Origin: Leptodactylus fallax
Taxonomy: Eukaryota; Chordata; Amphibia; Anura; Leptodactylidae
Assembly: GCA_947044405.1 (NCBI GenBank)
Contig: CAMRHE010000115.1
Coordinates: 2,790,001-2,854,000, forward strand
Length of the DNA stretch: 64,000 bases
Direction: 5' to 3'
Below the pieces are notes generated by a model, which was given only the letters and a program-made list of their open reading frames with translations, had not been told where the DNA came from and ran no database searches. This document shows positions 47,891-59,748 of this stretch, in pieces (the stretch's first letter is position 1; each line of letters begins with the position of its first letter). A program made the position numbers and the translations under genes.

Positions 47891-49050
47891 CAGAAATTTT
47901 ACACATAATATTGAAAATCTCATAAAGCAAGAGCGGCACATACATGTTATCAGGTAGTCCTTTTACCTGTGCTTACACTTAGACGTTATCTATCTCTTCC
48001 CAGAAATGTTAGCCTGTTATTCCATACCAGTAATGCATTCTTAATTCAATATGACTTTTGTATGTCAGCATATTTCAATGGCTAAAGGCATCACAAGAAA
48101 TGTTTGATTTTCATCGAGACCAATAATTAAGTCTTAATTATTTGCAAACGCAAAGCAGAACGCAAGTCCCACTGAGCCCAAATCTGAATCCAGAATGCAG
48201 GAGGGAGAGGGGGCTAGGACAATCTCTTTGGGGCCAGAACGGGACATCCATCCTTATAAATAAAGAACGAGGTACAGGGAGAATTCATCAGTGAGAGCAA
48301 TGCTGCAGCACGCAGGGAACATACACTCTCCATTAATGACTGCCAATTAACAGCCCCTATTAAATCATTAATGCAGCTTAGAGAAGACAGGAGCAAATAT
48401 TGACTTTACATCCACAAGCTGGGAAATTGAACTATTTTACTATGTGATGTAAGAGACATCCCTATTACAACCAATGGTATTAGTCTTGTGGTAACCACTA
48501 GCATAGAAGATAATTGGCTTCTGCTTTACTTTAATCGATACCAGGAAGTTATTAATTACCGATCAACCCTACAATAAAAGAGATTATGTATAGAGCATGG
48601 AAGAGGTCTATAAACTAACGGGAACTGTCCGCCCACTGCCTAAGTTGTATCCTTCCTCTTTATAGCTACTGCACTATAGATAATAAATTAACAATGTTCT
48701 GATGCTGCATACAGTATGTATGTCATGTGTGAATACTATTTAATGTAGTCACTGGGCAATGTATAGGACTTTCATCGAACTGGTAGTGTACATGACACTA
48801 TATTCAATGTATGCATAGCTATTGCAATATCTTGAATAATAAAGAGACTGTATAGTTTTGCAAAGCAATTTTTAAATACCCAATGAGGGCACCCTCCCCC
48901 GCTCCGGGATACTCCTCTATTAGCTACAGTGGACAGGGGCTAGGAAGAAGAACTCTTAGGCTTTATTCACATGACATTCACATGAAAAATGGCCATAACA
49001 CAGATGTTTTATTAAAAAGGAGAGTGAAGCAGTAGTCACATTTTTCTGTG
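47891..49050. other. Spacer without recognised gene
   Basis: No coding exon or repeat recognised. Confidence 0.4.
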
Positions 49051-49051
49051 A

Positions 49052-49297
49052 GGCTAGGTTCACACTAGCGTTCGGGTTTCTGTTCTTTGGGTCCGCTTGG
49101 GCACCTGAAAAACAGAAACCCAATCCACTTAAAAAGCGGTTACCCATTAGACTATAATGTCGTCCACCAGATTTCCACCCGTAAAATGCGGAGAGAAAAG
49201 TCCTGCTTGCTGAACTTTTCTCTCCGCATTTTTCAAGCGAAATGGGGGACAGAATCCCCGAACAGAAAGCGAGCGCTGGTGTGAATTCAGCCTGAGT
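49052..49297. repeat. MITE, CTAGGTTCACAC family, copy 3
   Basis: Left GGCTAGGTTCACACTAGCG and right CGCTGGTGTGAATTCAGCC are inverted, flanked on both sides by TGA. The inside has GAGAGAAAAGTCCTGCTTGC and its partner AACTTTTCTCTCCGC, forming a hairpin. Confidence 0.72.
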
Positions 49298-49299
49298 TT

Positions 49300-51780
49300 G
49301 GTGGACAGAAAAAATGGTCAGCTAAAAAATGGACACACTATATCTTTGTTCGTTTTGATGGACACACAGACCCAATAGAAATTAATAGATCCATTTTTAA
49401 TGGATGTAAAATGGATTGATATCCGAGGTGTGCCCGTTAAAAACAGGTCAGTGGGTTGGATCAAAAAAGAAAGACCATTGAAATTTATCCATTATAAATA
49501 GATGCAAAATGGATGACTATCAAAAACGTACAAATGGGCTTGGAACGGATGCAAAACGGAAACAACACACACATAAAAAACGGACCAATTTGTGTGAATA
49601 AGGGCAATGTGTGTACACTATGTGGACAGCCCATTGATTTCAATGGGAACTGTGCTTCCTTTCCCCAGTGGTGGCTCTGTAGGCAAATAATATGATTCAA
49701 TGGAACACCCGACAAAAAAATATAGAATTGTCCATTGTCTAAATGTTCTTTAGTTATCAAAATATAATGAATAAATGCATAAATGTATATAAATACAAAT
49801 TTGTACTCATTTTATACTGTGTAGATTTACTGAAGTTATATTAGTCTTGCAGCAAATATCCTCAGAATTTACTCTAAAAATGTGGGATCTTACATGAGGA
49901 CCACTACATTCTTCATGTCGGTCACTACTGTATGGTATACATTTTGTGATAATACTTTACAAGTGACACAATAGGAGGACAGACGATCCTGCACGTCCAG
50001 CAGGCTGACCTCACTGTATTCCGCAGATGTGATCATAAATTATATTTAATCAAAACAACATTTCCTTTAGCATTCGATGCGAATACATTACTGGCTTTCC
50101 TGCAAGTTATTAGGAGCAATGAAAGATTCGTCTTTAGAAGGCGTAGATTCAGCATTTATGAAGACGACTCTTTCAGGCTCATTTACAGACAGCATGGCAA
50201 GGTGCAGATCTAGTCTACCTCTTTATTTCCATAATTTTGTCTATTTCAAGCTGCATGCCCATTTACTCTTACATCAGAATTGCCCATGGTGCCTTGTTTT
50301 CAGAGTCGGAAGCATCAGTGGCAAATGCAGAGTCTTTCATTTGACTGACAGATATTGGTCTGTTGGGTTCTGTGGTGTATAATTTTGTGCAGTAGAGAGC
50401 GTTTTACAGTCTATTTAGTACTCATGGCACTCACAGACAAGTATATTATCACTTGGCTGGAAAAGTTTACGCATACATTTACCTTTGCTTTAAAACTTCT
50501 TAGGTGTTGTCCAGGGAGTTGACTGATCAGTGAACACTGGATGATGGACCTAGGGGTTCTATCCTGGTTTCTGACCCCTGGGTCATGTGATTGGACACAT
50601 CCCCTGGCTCCTGGATCAGTCAAGGTAATCTTAACTCTCTGAACAACCCTCTTCAGCATTTGGTCATGCTGTATGGATTCCGTAATGGATCAATAAGGCA
50701 GGAAGTAAGGGATCTGGGCCAAACATATATGAGTGTCCCCTAACATAATTTAGAAAGAAATGGAAGGTTTTAACTTATAATGGTTGCCCAAGATCCAATT
50801 AATATTGTAGCTTAGGAGACCAGATCATAGGGCTAATCTAATGATAGTGCCTAAATAATATTGCCATACAGTGCCAATAACATTACTATAGTATCCAGAT
50901 TATATTGATATAAATTGCACACAACAATGCCATAAAGTAAATGTTCTCCTTATGCCGTGTTGAATAATTCAGGTAATAAGCTAGTGCCATGAAAAGGTTT
51001 TTCAGAAGTTGCCAGTGAGGAAGTGTTTGTCAGGAGACTCCAATAGTAGGACACATGGGAGATTTTCCTACTTTATCCAAGTTTTAATACATCTTTGTTC
51101 TAGTTTGTAAGCAGGGTCATGTACATAACATCCAATTACTATATCCAAGCACAGACCAGGTTACAATATTGAAAAAGTACAAACAAACAGTCCCTGGGAG
51201 TGTGAACCCTAAGTAACATACGTCCGGATCCGGATCCCACATCATACATGTCAAAAAATAAACATATCAGAACACCGACTGACAATAAAGCCTAAAGTGC
51301 ATCAAAATATAGCATTAAAAATAATGCAAATCGAGAATAACATCCAAAACAGGTTCACCAGATACAAATCACAAAATATATTGCCTGTAGGAGGTTATTT
51401 GGTTCAGATAGTCTCCTCTTATATTACCAGAGCACTGTATATTCTGGTGCAGTATACAGTATTTCAGAAGGGTACCTAATAGGTCAGTACTGTATATATA
51501 CTATAAATGTATCATAATGTCCCTATGATAAGACTGAAGAAGGCCAGTACAGCGCTTTGGGCAATCCCTATTTGTTAAATAGATCCATTGACCACAAAGT
51601 GTCCCCTCGCTGGGTCATTTTTCTGTTTTCAGTACTGTGTGCTTATTTTCTCAGTAGCAGCCCCAGTTGGTTTACCTACTGGGGCAAGTGGGAAGTCTAT
51701 GGGCAATGGAGAACGCCTCCATGGTAGTTGAAGGCTGTAAAAGTGTAGCCCTGCGGCTGTTAGAGGATCTGAAAGGTCCT
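49300..51780. other. Spacer without recognised gene
   Basis: 49,320-49,780 contains imperfect repeats of AATGGATG and AAACGGA type. No gene was recognised. Confidence 0.4.
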
Positions 51781-51785
51781 CTTTT

Positions 51786-52145
51786 AAAGTGTACCTCCAG
51801 CTATAAAACAGCTTTTCAGAAATGCATAGCATAGGTGAATACAAGGAACTTTGTAATATATGAAAGTGAAATGCTTCTTTCTCCATTTATCAGCCTGCAC
51901 TCCTCTTTCCTGCTTTAAGACTCTTTTCTAACATAGAAGTCTATGGAGTGTGGATGAAGGAAGAGGAGGCTGTTCTTTGTGAGTGAGGAAGCTGTTTTGG
52001 CACTATGCTAGGGAGGGAGTTAGCTTACTGAAGCAATAATTTAGTTACTAGCCGGCAGCACCTTCCTCCTCCTCGCTCATTTTCATGTTTAATAAGACAT
52101 ATTACAAAGTAGGTTTCTTATGAAAAGTGGTCTTGTAACTGGAGG
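51786..52145. repeat. Inverted-repeat element, GGTGAATACAAGGAACTTTG copy 3
   Basis: Left AAAGTGTACCTCCAGCTATA and right TAACTGGAGGTATGAGG form the ends, and ACTTTGTAATATATGAAAG on the left mirrors CATATTACAAAGTAGGTTTC on the right. Same family as 32,665-33,182. Confidence 0.6.
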
Positions 52146-52460
52146 TATGAGGTTGTTCCATTAAGGACATTTATCCTGTATCCACAGGCTAGTACCTGAT
52201 GCCTCCTCCTTGTGAATGGAGCATATGTGTTCACTGGCGCTCCATTCACTGCTATGGGGCTTCTAGTGCTGATGGAGATTGCGGTCGTGGCAACTCCATA
52301 GCAGTGAATGGAGCGCTGGTCATTCAAGTGCACTGACACTTCACTCACAAGAAGGAAGCATGGAGGACTTTCAGTCCCCCATTCTTCTGATTGCTGGGGA
52401 TCCCAGTGGTAGAATGTACAGTGATCTGACTTATCCCCCATCCTGGCACAACCCTATTAA
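52146..52460. repeat. MITE, CTCCTTGTGAATGGAGC family
   Basis: GTTCACTGGCGCTCCATTCA on the left mirrors GTGAATGGAGCGCTGGTCAT on the right, with CTCCATAGCAGTGAATGG closing the stem. The ends TTGTTCCATTAAGGAC and CCTGGCACAACCCTATTAAG are decayed terminal repeats. Confidence 0.55.
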
Positions 52461-52784
52461 GTATACACAGATTTCTGTGTAATGAAGGACAGGACTGATC
52501 CTCCTGAGCAAGACTGTAACCACTTTATGGAGGATGTCGAACAGGTGTTTTCAGGTCTATGGGGGAAGTTTTGATACTGGTGACCTATTCTCAGTATAGG
52601 TCATCAGTATCAGACCAGTGGAGGTCACACCAGCCATGTGCAACTGTTCCAGGCAGCCCTGGCATTGGAACCTATACAGGGGACAGAGCAGAAGGCTCCA
52701 TTAACTGTGTAATGATGGTGCTGGAGTATTGCAATTCTTCTCCTATTTACTTAAATGCAGGCCTCCGTACAGTAAATGGACCCA

Positions 52785-54190
52785 GGGTCGGACTGGCCCA
52801 CCGGGGAACCGGTGAATCCACCGGTGGGCCCCGAGCCCCGACTATTAGTCCTCATGTCATGGGGGCCCGATTGGGATCCTGACCATCGCGATCGGGCCCC
52901 TGACCAGTGGCGTTACGATCGCGGTCGCAGGGGGCGCGGCCGCGACCGGACCCGGCAGGGTACGGGGCCCGCGGCCAGCTGGAGATGGCCGGGCCCCGGA
53001 CCACTATGATAGCGGTCGGGCAAAGCCTGGTTCCCCGACCGCTATACATACTGTTATTGGAAAGGGGCCCTGGCATATTGCAGGCCCCTTTCCAATAGAT
53101 GGCAGGGCAGGGCACCCAGGGGAGGTGACTGAAAATAATAAACACATATTCTCACCTCTCCTGGGCACACCGTCCTCTCCGGCGCTCTTCTGTCATGTGA
53201 CTGAGGCCTGTGATTAGGCCCCGGCGGTCACATGGGGCACGACCGCGTAATGATGTCAGTGCGCCCTCACGTGACCGCTGAGGCCCAATCACAGGCCTCA
53301 GCAGCGTCGTCGGAAAAGGGCCTGAAGACGCTGAAGACGACAGGATGGAGCGAGGATGCCAAGGAAAGGTAAGGCAAAGTGAGTATGAGAGTTTGTTATT
53401 TTTAATCACTTCCCCTGGGCCTCCGATTATTATACTCTGGGGTCTGAGGAGACCCCAGAGTATAATAATAGCACTGAAGCGGAGCGGAGGGGGCTATTGG
53501 GCGCATATAATACTGGGTGGGGGCCACTGTGGAGCTTATAATACTGGGTGGGGGCCACTGTGGAGCTTATAATACTGGGTGGGGGCCACTATGGAGCTTA
53601 TAATACTGGGTGGGGGCCACTGTGGAGCTTATAATACTGGGTGGGGGCCACTGTGGAGCTTATAATACTGTGTGGGCGCCACTATGGAGCTTATAATACT
53701 GGGTGGGGGCCACTGTGGAACTTATAATACTGGGTGGGGGCCACTATGGAGCTTATAATACTGGATGGGGGCCACTATGGAGCTTATAATACTGGGTGGG
53801 GGCCACTGGTGGGTGGGGGCCACTGTGGAGCTTATAATACTGGGTGGGGGCCACTTTGGAGCATATAATACTGGGTGGGGGCCACTTTGGAGCATATAAT
53901 ACTGGGTGGGGGCCACTGTGGAGCTTATAATACAGGGTGGGGGCCACTGTGAAGCTTATAATACTGGGTGGGGGCCACTGTGGAGCTTATAATACTGGGT
54001 GGGGGCCACTTTGGAGCATATAATACTGGGTGGCGGCCACTGTGGAGCTTATAATACTGGGTGGGGGCCTCTGTGGAGCTTATAATACTGGGTGGGGGCC
54101 ACTGTGGAGCTCATAATACTGGGTGGGGGCTACTGTGGAGCTTATAATACAGGGTGGGGGCCACTATGGAGCTTATACTCCATACAGTGG
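52785..54190 (+). repeat. Composite foldback/minisatellite repeat, copy B
   Basis: Order: GC-rich body from GGGTCGGACTGGCCCACCGG; GACCGCTATACATACTGTTA; inner inverted pairs such as GAGGCCTGTGATTAGGCCCC and GGCCCAATCACAGGCCTC; a perfect hairpin with 20-bp arms at 53,426-53,445 and 53,450-53,469; then a 31-bp minisatellite (53,501-54,180, about 22 units) of CACTGTGGAGCTTATAATAC. This is the inverse order and orientation of copy A at 19,500-20,450. No transposase is present. Confidence 0.75.
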
Positions 54191-54636
54191 CTCCTTCATT
54201 TTTTTTTTTTAATTACGCAGGGGCAGGTGAAAAGAACAAAACAAAAAAACCCCCCACAAACTTTCTTTCCTGTCCCCAGTGTCTCCCAGAGCAGTTCGGT
54301 CCTGCAGTTCTGTTGTTTTCTTCCAGCTGACGTTCCCTCTGCACGTGACTACCTGTGACGTCACGTGACCCCTGAGGCCAATCAGTGGCCTAAGAGAAGG
54401 GACCTGGGACGTCACAGCCAGTGAGGACTTCTGGCAAAAAGAAGACAGCGGAGCTGCAGGACTGGACCGTGCTGGGAGGACACCAGAGCACCGGAGACAG
54501 GTGAGTATGTTTAGCATGTTTTTTTTTTTTTTGGGGGGGGGGGGTAGGGGGGATTCACCTCCCCCAGACTAATTATAAAAAAGAAAAAAATATACTGGAC
54601 AATCTCTTTAAAGTGTGATGCATTAGGGGTGTATAT

Positions 54637-55054
54637 TAAAGGGGTTGTCCAGGCATAATTTGTTATGGTTTATCTTCAGGATAGGCCACAGATACCTGAT
54701 CTGTAGGGGGCTGACCCCGGACCGATCAGCTGTATGGAGCCACTTCTGATGCCCGTACTGTACACAATACAGGGCCAGAAGCAGAAAGCTCTGTCCACTG
54801 TATAGGGGCTGGGCACCTTCACTGTATTTCAGCACTTATTGAAGTCAGTAGGAGCTGAGCTGCAGTGAAGGCGCCGGGCTGCTATACAGCGGATGGAGCT
54901 TTCTGCTTCCGGCCCTGTGTTGGGTACAGAACAGGAGCCGGAAGTGGCTCCGAACAGCTGATGGGGCCATGTGTCAGCCCTCTACCGATCAGGTATTTAT
55001 GGCCTATCCAGAGCATAGGCCATAAAAAAGATTAACCCTGGACAACCCCTTTAA
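54637..55054. repeat. MITE with TTAAAGGGGTTGTCCAGG ends
   Basis: Left TTAAAGGGGTTGTCCAGG and right CCTGGACAACCCCTTTAA are perfect inverted copies, and the body is also inverted-symmetric (GGATAGGCCACAGATACCTG against CAGGTATTTATGGCCTATCC). Non-coding. Confidence 0.85.
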
Positions 55055-55204
55055 TATGCCCCACACAGTTTAATGTCCCCCCCACAGGATGTTAGCCCCC
55101 ATCACTGCTCCCACACAATATAATGACCCCATCACTATTCCCCATATAGTATGGGGGACCAGTGAAGTGGCCACTATGTGGTGGGACCAGTGAAGTGACC
55201 ATAG

Positions 55205-55585
55205 AAAAATTTGACCCAGACAACCCCTTAAAAGAGGTTGTCCATAAACTGGAGCGACCACTGTGGCGGCCGCCAGGGAGGTGTAAAAATAAGAACATTT
55301 TTAAAAAAGCATACTCACCTGTCCCCAGCACCCCGTTGTCCCCTGCCTGTGTCTGTTCGGTCTCATGGCGGCGCCTCATTTCTGGAAATCCTGTAGCTAA
55401 TTGGTCTTAGCGATCACATGAGGTGTAGGACTCCCAGCAAGGAGTCGCCGGCATGAAACTGAATGGACACTGGCAGCAGACAACGGAGCGCCGGGGACAG
55501 GTGAGTGTGCTTTTTAATTTACTTATTTTTTACTTTACACCTCCCGCCAGCTACATGGGTTGCTCCAATTCCTTCGGGGCAACCG
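55205..55585. repeat. MITE abutting the LINE
   Basis: AGAGGTTGTCCATAAACTGG and CCAGGGAGGTGTAAAAATAA on the left mirror TTTACACCTCCCGCCAGC and TTGCTCCAATTCCTTCGGGG on the right. The middle has CTCACCTGTCCCCAGCACCC against CCGGGGACAGGTGAGTG. The right end is diverged where the LINE 5' region begins. Confidence 0.6.
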
Positions 55586-55737
55586 TGGGAGTCAGACGTA
55601 CTTGTTTGAGCTCCTGAGCTTCAGAGGCTTACGTGGCTTTTGATATTTGGAGACCGTTTATTGTGTGTGGTTTTCGGTCTTTGTTTGTTACAGACCGTAG
55701 CTCCGACTCCCTTCCCCGTGCGGAGGGGAGCCTTATC

Positions 55738-58700
55738 ATGGAGCGTGGAGCTCCTGCCCCCCGGACCTTACAGGCGGGGGGCAGGAGAATGTCTGCCGAC
55801 ACAGCACCAGCAGAGCAGGGCAGGCGGAGGTCGCTGAGGCAGCAAGCCTCAATGAGACTGGCGACCGAGACAACGGCAGGGCAGCATCGGGAGCAGCAGC
55901 AGCGACATTGGCGGCTGCAGCATCAGGAACAGCATCGGGAGCAGCGACGTCCGTGGAGCGGGCGACGCCGGCAGGAGTAGTGGTGGCGACAGGGGTGTCA
56001 GCAGTCCCGGCAGGTGGATCCGTGAAAACGGCGACATCAGCCACGGCGGTAACATCAGCGGCAGTGGCGGGTGAAGCCGGTCCGAAGGGGGCTATGGCCG
56101 CAGGATATGCGGTTCCCTCTGGAAGGGTCCCTGCAAGCAGTAGAAAAGACACCAGCTTACCGTCATCGCTGCCGCAATCACCCGCAGGATGGGGCATCAG
56201 GAAGGCTGGAGAGGAAGTCGCCATTTACAGCCGGAGGATCGAGGCGGTCCTGGAGGAATATGACCGAGCCCGGAGGTCCCTGTTCGCAATGAGTGGGGAG
56301 CTTCAGAGTGCTCGCGCCCGTAGCGACAGGGCCTCAAGGAAGGACCGCCCGGTTTTCAGTAAGCAGGTAAGGAGCCTGAAAAAACAAATAAAGGCCCTGG
56401 AAGCCAGGTGCACGGAGATTCTGGAGGGCGCGGGGCCGTTCAGAGAGAAGCTGCTGAACGATGACCGCTTCTTCCGCAAACAGCAGGAGCGGTTGTTGAA
56501 GGATGGCCCCGCGTCCTCAGACAGCTCGGGAGAGGACGACTATTGCGAGTCAGACCTGGAGTCAGATGACAGCATGGCGGTACAGTATAGTCGAGTAGCA
56601 GTCCCTAGTAGCAGCAGCCTGATACCCACATATACACAGGCATCAGCGCCGGCAGTGAAACTGGAAGTCAGAATGACAAGACAGGAAGTCAGAATGACAG
56701 GACAGGAAGTGACGCAATCTCCCACACTCCCAGAGAACCAACCACTGCCCGAGACGGAGGAGGAGGAGGGTGGAGCCTCGGGAGAAGGCGGGAAGCTGAT
56801 GAGGCAAATCTGCCAATTGGAGTCCCCGTCCAGAATGGACCAATTAGCATTCAGCTTGTCAGATTTGGACGGGGAGGAGGAGGGAAAAGGAACCAAGACC
56901 AGGAAGAAGGTGAAAAGAGAAAAAAAAAGAGAAATAGAGACATTTAAATTTGTCAGATCGTTGCCATGGGGAGCACCGCGCCGGGACCTCGGCCCAGGTT
57001 GCGATGCCTCCAGGAGAGAAAAGGGAGGCGCAGGCACCTCGGGTTACGCCAAGTGGCGGGGTGCCCGGGGTGCCAGCAGTCAAAATGGCGCCTGATAGTA
57101 TCTTCCAGGTGGCGGCGGGGACAAGGCGCTCATAGTTGCGGACAAGGGCAAAGGCAAAGAAGCCCCCCCTGCGGAGGGGAGTGGCGTAGGGAAACCTCCC
57201 TCCCTGGTAGGAGGTTTTAAAATATCGATGGCTTCCCCCAGAGTAAGGTGTAGGAAAGGGGGAGTGGCAGGTGGGCGTGGCTCATCATCCTCCAGTGCTG
57301 ATGAAGCCGGTGATGCGGAGGTCACTTCCGGGGCTAAGGGGGCGTGTCCTCCTACAACATCAGGTGCCGGGGTGACTGTGGATGCGGAGGCCGAGGTAAA
57401 AGCGGGGAAGCCATCAGCGAGTGGTGCAGCCGGCCCCGCTGTAAGAAGGAAGACTGCAGGTGTGAATGATGGACGAGTGGAGAAGCTAGTTAAGCAGACA
57501 GGTAAGGTAAAGGGGAAAGCGGGTGGGACAAAAGGGGTAATTAGTAGTATTCCTGAAGAAGGTGGTGTAGTATGCATGGGGGTCCAAGAGCCTGTAGTCG
57601 GGGAGGCTGCGGGAGGAGGGGCTATTACCATTGCTGCTAAAAAAAGTGTTTCTACTGCTGGTAATATTTCTGTTGTGGCCCCTGTTGTTTCTGGTATTTC
57701 TGCTGTTATCCCTGCTGTTGTCCCTGCTGTTGTTTCTGCTGCTGTTCCTGATGCTGTTCCTGATGCTGTCGTTGCTCCTGTTGTTACTCCTGTCGCTGCT
57801 CCTGATATTGTTGCTCCTGTTGTCCTCTCTGCCGCTGTTCCTTCTGCTGCAGTTGGAGTGACCCAGTCCGCGGCGGCTATGCCAGGGCGGACTGTTGCCG
57901 CCTCTGGTGCTCCGGTTGCCATGGCTGGGCTAAGTAGTTCTGCGGGGGTCCCTGGGAGTGGCGCTGGTACTCCGGCAGCGGAGGTTGCTGCGGCCTCCGG
58001 GCCCCCACGCTCCTATGCCAGCGTCGCTTCTGGGGCCCCTGGGGGTGCATCATGTCTTCCGCCCGGCTCCAGGGACGGCGATTTGCAACGGCAGCTCCTG
58101 GAGGCTTTACGGGCGGGCCAGTCCACAATGACCATAGATGGGCAGTCGAGAGACCTTAGGTTCTGGATCGAGCGTTTTGGCCTAGGGAAGTTCCGAGAGG
58201 AAGGAGGTGAGACCAGATGGACTCTCCCTACACCCGGGCGTAGGGGGCCGACACGGAGGAACGTGGCCCGTCTCGTGTGGGGGGGGAGCCGGCCCTTGTC
58301 CCCAGAGGAGGGGGGTCGTGGAACTCCTACTCGGGATGGGTTTCAGGGCAAGCGACATCTTTGCCCTGATTCATCCTGTCGGCTCCTCGGAGTTTGACAT
58401 CAGCTTTGTTACCCCGGAGGGCTTAGAAACCTTCTGGGGAAACTATAGGCTGGTGAAGGACGAGCCCGCCTGGCGTGACTTTATGGTGTGGGCAGTGTCA
58501 CGCCAGGATAACATTAAGAAAGTGACCGTTTTAACTCGTAACGAGTCACTTTCTTATATGGACATCATGACCTGGCTGAACAGGTTTGGGGAGGTCAAGG
58601 ACTTCCCAAAGAAAAATCTCGACGAGTTCGGGATATGGTCGGGGGCCTGGACCTTCATGGTCAAATTGCGACACGAGGATAACTCGGTGATGCATATCCC

Positions 58701-59746
58701 GTCCTCAACCTTCCTTGGGAAAGACAGGATCCTTGTCTTCTACCAGGGGCAGCCAAAACTCTGTCACAGGTGCGGTGACCCCTCACACTTGAGCGCCTCC
58801 TGCCGTGTGCAGAAGTGCGCCATGTGTGGGGAGGTGGGCCATCTCGCGGCGACCTGTGGCAGGGTGCGTTGCCACCTGTGTGGTGTCCTTGGGCACCCGA
58901 TCGGGGCGTGTCCACGGTCTTTCGCCAACACCACCCTTCGGCAAGCGGGGGCAGTTGAGGAGGCTGTCCCTGCTGCGGAGGGGGTGAGTGGGGGAGGAGA
59001 GACTAGTCTGCCAAGGCAAAGGGAGAAGGCCCAGCCACCATCAAGGGCAAGGAGGCGCGAGAGGAGGAGGGAGCAGAGGGAGGGAGTTATGTGCCTTCCT
59101 TCTGCCCCTGGCTCTGCTGGGCCAGATCCTGATGCCGAGGCAGCAGTGGGCACGACCCTGGTTGAGGAGATGAAGAGACTGCAGAGGGAGGAAGAGGCTG
59201 ACCAGTCGTCTTCTTCTCAGTACGTCAGTGCTGGGGAGGGAGAGACGGTCAAGCGGAGAAAGTCACCGAGTAAAGTGAGGGCAAAAACATCTGCCCCCCC
59301 CCCCGACGAAGGAACGCAGACTCGACGGCCCTCTAGTGGTAGGTCCCAACCGGTACCAATCCCTCTGTGAGGATGCGTCGGCCTCAGGGGAGGCTTCAGA
59401 GGGAGAGGTGGAGCCGTCAGGGGCTGCTGAGTCTCCCTCCGGGAGGGGCCCCCTGCCCTCTGGGGGGGAGGCTGGCCTGGAGCCTGGAGGAGGAGATGAT
59501 GCACCCAGGGCCGAAGTTGCTACTGTCTCTGCGACCACTGTAACTCCTCAGGGAGAAGTTGCGGGGGAGGTCCATCCCTCCTCTGGCCAAACCGCACCGG
59601 GGGAGGTGATGGACCAATCCCAATGTAAGAAGAGGACCCGCAAGACGAGGAGAAGTCGCGGGTCCTCTTCAGACTCATCTAGGGGTGGTGGTGATAGGAG
59701 GAAAGGGGGTGGGAAGCTGAAGGTCATTGAGCTCAATCGGTCTTAA
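55738..59746 (+). pseudogene. Tx1-type ORF1 (RNA-binding protein), frame-broken
   Basis: The start MERGAPAPRTL is at 55,738. The coding signal changes frame near 55,880, near 56,940 and back near 57,110, at G8 (58,279-58,286) and near C11 (59,294-59,304). Domains in order: Arg/Ala-rich N-terminus; acidic central part; a Val/Pro/Ala-rich tract (57,640-57,860); a region with VTVLTRNESLSYMDIMTWL that may be an RRM fold; then three CCHC knuckles C-x2-C-x4-H-x4-C at 58,762-58,803, 58,816-58,857 and 58,870-58,911; then a charged tail with KKRTRKTRRSRGSSSDSSRG. The protein would coat the element RNA. It ends in TAA at 59,744-59,746, overlapping the ORF2 start. Confidence 0.87.
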
Positions 59747-59748
59747 TG
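59744..59748 (+). promoter_or_regulatory. TAATG stop/start overlap between ORF1 and ORF2
   Basis: The ORF1 stop TAA and the ORF2 start ATG share one base. In other two-ORF LINEs, notably silkworm SART1, such an overlap supports translation of ORF2 by termination-reinitiation. The preceding text is AATCGGTCT. Confidence 0.75.

Noticed and set aside
52890..53010. CpG-dense block as a promoter CpG island
   Set aside because: It lies within the composite repeat body and is matched at copy A; no exon is found downstream.
53501..54180. Possible coding repeats (GPHPVLYAPKWP-type peptides)
   Set aside because: They are translation of the 31-bp minisatellite.
57080..57922. 280-codon minus-strand frame rich in Thr and Ala
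   Set aside because: It is the complement of the ORF1 low-complexity tract; the sense strand carries the coding signal of the LINE.
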